Source: Wolfiporia cocos (taxonomy: Eukaryota; Basidiomycota; Agaricomycetes; Polyporales; Phaeolaceae). Taken from it: DNA of 64,000 bases. The notes under the pieces were generated by a model. The model saw nothing but the letters and a program-made list of their open reading frames with translations. It was not told the DNA's origin and did no database searches. How positions within the stretch are numbered: position 1 is the first letter of the stretch; every line of letters begins with the position of its first letter. The stretch lies in assembly GCA_029448655.1 (NCBI GenBank), contig JACCLO010000006.1, positions 2,914,001 to 2,978,000 on the forward strand. Direction: 5' to 3'. Both the position numbers and the translations under genes were made by a program. Shown here piece by piece: positions 62,201 to 64,000 of this stretch.

Positions 62201-62666
62201 CCTCGGTGCTCTGAAGTTGGGTGCACCGTGCACGTTTAGGTCGAGATCCAACGCGCGACCTGTACAACAATCAAGGGTCGAGCCTCTTACACTGGCATCA
62301 CGACGCACCTGATGGATAATGGTCCGTCTTCAATATGAATCCACGCGAGAGCACGCTCCCAGTGCGCGTCTTGACGACACTCGGCCCCGAGCGCTGCAGT
62401 TGGGGCATGATGTCGAGGGGCGCAGCAAAGTACAATCCCGATGCGTCCTCACGGCTCTGTGACTCGCTGGACGTGCGATGGAGGGCGTCGGCGAGCCCAG
62501 TTCCGGCGCGTGGAGAGGGCAGAGCAGGGCGCGGCCGTCCCCCACTCCCAGACTCCGGGGGTGCCGAGGAGGGGCGTCCGGCGTGGAAGCCATCCCGGGA
62601 AGGCGACGATGCCGGCGGTTTCACGGACATTTCGTCGTCCCGTGTGCAGCGGTCGGCGATGTCCAT
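56273..62666 (-). CDS. paladin-like protein with three PTP/phytase-like domains
   Basis: A large cytosolic protein of the fungal 'inositol hexakisphosphate-domain' (PTP-like phytase / paladin) family, about 1,450 residues in about 33 exons. Three repeated Cys-phosphatase units are visible, each with a CX5R loop: FNCGMGAVRTT (coding about 60944-60976), VNCQLGRGRS (about 58855-58888) and FNCQMGRGRT (about 56938-56962). Each unit is preceded by the family's REEPV(V/I)Y(I/V) strand and an ILP(T/V)W or IP(V/I)WE motif. Catalytic Cys and Arg are kept in all three. The C-terminus ends TTLLGRRSLD. Very short exons include 8 nt (61177-61184), 20 nt (59980-59999), 21 nt encoding SGMPTVQ and 24 nt (57113-57136). 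The intron at 57536-57591 is GC-AG. The second intron (61673-62061) is 389 nt long. The start at 62666 is the longest choice; Met at 62630 is an alternative. The substrate may be a phosphoinositide or an inositol phosphate; this is not proven for the family. Confidence 0.92.
61736..61777. repeat. 21-bp tandem repeat in a long intron
   Basis: CTCATAATGCGCACAATATAG is followed directly by a copy with two changes (61757-61777). It lies inside the 389-nt intron 2 of the paladin-like gene. Confidence 0.85.
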
Positions 62667-64000
62667 TGTACGATATGAGGGGGATGTGTGCAGACGGAGG
62701 TGTCGCTGTACCCGCGACGCGTGCAGTCACGTTGTCCGCGCCGTGTTTAGTTTGCAATCGATAGACTAGCATCGATCAAAGATTACTTAGAGAGGTGTCT
62801 GTAGGCTATAGGAAGTTATCCTCAATTTATGATAGATAACGGCATCTGGGGCCCCAAACCCAAACCCCGCGTTCCCCGACCCGAGTCCGATGCTCAGCGC
62901 TCCGCACGTACGCCGCTCTGCGGACTCGGTTGAATCGTCCTCGCCCATTGCAATCACTATACATTGCTGGGGAAACTCTGCCGCCGTGCCGATGAAGGGC
63001 TCGCATCAAACTCGGGCTCGCCTCCTGCAGATCACCACCCATAGGCCAGCCCGCCGCCATCTGTCCGTCCTCGCCTGCCGTCAACGCGCCCGGCGTCTGA
63101 CGCGGCCCGGGGAGTTGCTCGATGCGTGGTGCTTCTCAAGGCGGGTCTCGCGCGTTGATTCCAGTACGTCAGCACGTACACAATAATATTCCTGACGATC
63201 ACAGTGCAGAGCATCCGACGCCAAGTTGCGCACCCGGTGATGTGGCGTACTACGCCCGCGACTGAATGGCTCGCGCAGACGCCTGCGCACAGGCCGACGG
63301 CTGAGCAATTGATTTCTGTTGGTAAGGCCCGGGCGCATGCGTGCACATTGACTTGCAGGCCATCACGGCCCCCCTCATGGCGCAGTCTAGTCTGCGAACC
63401 CACTGAGCCCTTGCGGACCAGGCTCCTGTACCCTTCATTGCCTTCACGATGCACTTTTTGCAAATACCAGCAATAACCAATTCTCCCCTCTCGGCGACGC
63501 CGCGATTGAAGCCGTTGCCCAAAATGGCAGGCGAGATTGTAGTGGCGAATTTGAATTTATTCCCTACCAAAGCACAGCGTCAGCGCGCAAGAGTGTTGTT
63601 AGCACGTTTCCTTCACAGGCTCATATGCGTTGCGAGATTCAGATCGTGTAGTCCGTCGTTGTTTCCTCATGGGAGGCGCATGTCTCGCACTGCGGTAGAC
63701 TATATATGGAATCCGAAAATAACGGGCTCTCCACATCGCAGGATCACCTCGAAATCACATTGCCGCCGCCTCGCGACCCGACCGACTCCAACCGCGGCGC
63801 TGGCCCGGCAATTGAAAGAGACTAGCTGGTCTGAGGGCGAGGACTGACACGCATCGCAGAATTTCCAAATGTATGTGATATTTGCCTGGAGCCTTGGCGA
63901 CTGGCTGCTACGTGCAAGTAAGCATCGACCCTTCCAATCACCGCCTTCTTCTTTCCTTCGACCCATCTCCGCCATCTATCCAGCGACCCTGCCTCTGTTC
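62667..64000. other. right end, no gene assigned
   Basis: Promoter region of the paladin-like gene, then sequence with short unconvincing open frames (for example 63449-63847, +). The last 70 bases are C/T-rich on the + strand, as in a fungal promoter, so a + strand gene may begin beyond the window. Confidence 0.45.

Overview
The window is nuclear DNA of a filamentous basidiomycete fungus, most likely an Agaricomycete. The evidence is the gene style: coding regions are cut by many introns of about 40-60 nt with GT-AG (sometimes GC-AG) ends, and some exons are extremely short. The gene content also fits, with basidiomycete-expanded DUF6533-type membrane proteins and a fungal triple-domain paladin-like phosphatase. 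There is no sign of a prokaryotic operon, CRISPR array, plasmid or virus. I found no tRNA or rRNA gene.

Layout, left to right. 1-3.9 kb: no recognisable gene, with a GC-rich block at about 1.1-3.7 kb. 3.9-5.7 kb (-): unknown one-span membrane / coiled-coil protein. 6.0-7.8 kb (-): aldo/keto reductase of the K+-channel beta-subunit type. 7.8-13.8 kb: gene-poor. 13.8-16.1 kb (+): GATA zinc-finger regulator. 16.4-18.1 kb (-): TauD-type dioxygenase. 19.1-24.5 kb (+): XRN1 5'-3' exoribonuclease. 25.5-27.7 kb (+): GMP synthase. 28.3-35.3 kb (+): three tandem DUF6533-type multi-pass membrane proteins, with a small perfect hairpin element between the first two. 35.9-36.5 kb: a 543-bp segment with 30-bp terminal inverted repeats. 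37.0-37.8 kb (+): COQ9. 38.2-43.3 kb (-): type 2B Ca2+-ATPase. 43.3-50 kb: gene-poor. 50-51 kb (-): PEX11-type peroxin. 52.7-53.6 kb (+): alpha/beta hydrolase. 54.3-55.9 kb (+): F-box-like protein. 56.3-62.7 kb (-): large paladin-like protein with three CX5R phosphatase loops. 62.7-64 kb: no gene assigned.

Most genes are independent housekeeping genes (mRNA decay, purine synthesis, ubiquinone synthesis, calcium export, peroxisome division), not a pathway cluster. The only local family expansion is the DUF6533 trio. Almost all exon joins were checked by reading-frame phase, so the models of XRN1, GUA1, the AKR, the GATA factor, the dioxygenase, the three DUF6533 genes, COQ9, the ATPase, the hydrolase and the F-box gene close exactly to a multiple of three. 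The PEX11 3' end is unresolved.

The most unusual signals are splicing-related: six GC-AG introns that the reading frame forces, and several micro-exons (8, 11, 13, 16, 17, 18, 20, 21 and 24 nt), including an XRN1 start codon isolated on an exon with 4 coding nt. Next come the two inverted-repeat elements and a duplicated palindromic TTACGTAA site upstream of PEX11. I did not find a clearly new multi-gene system.
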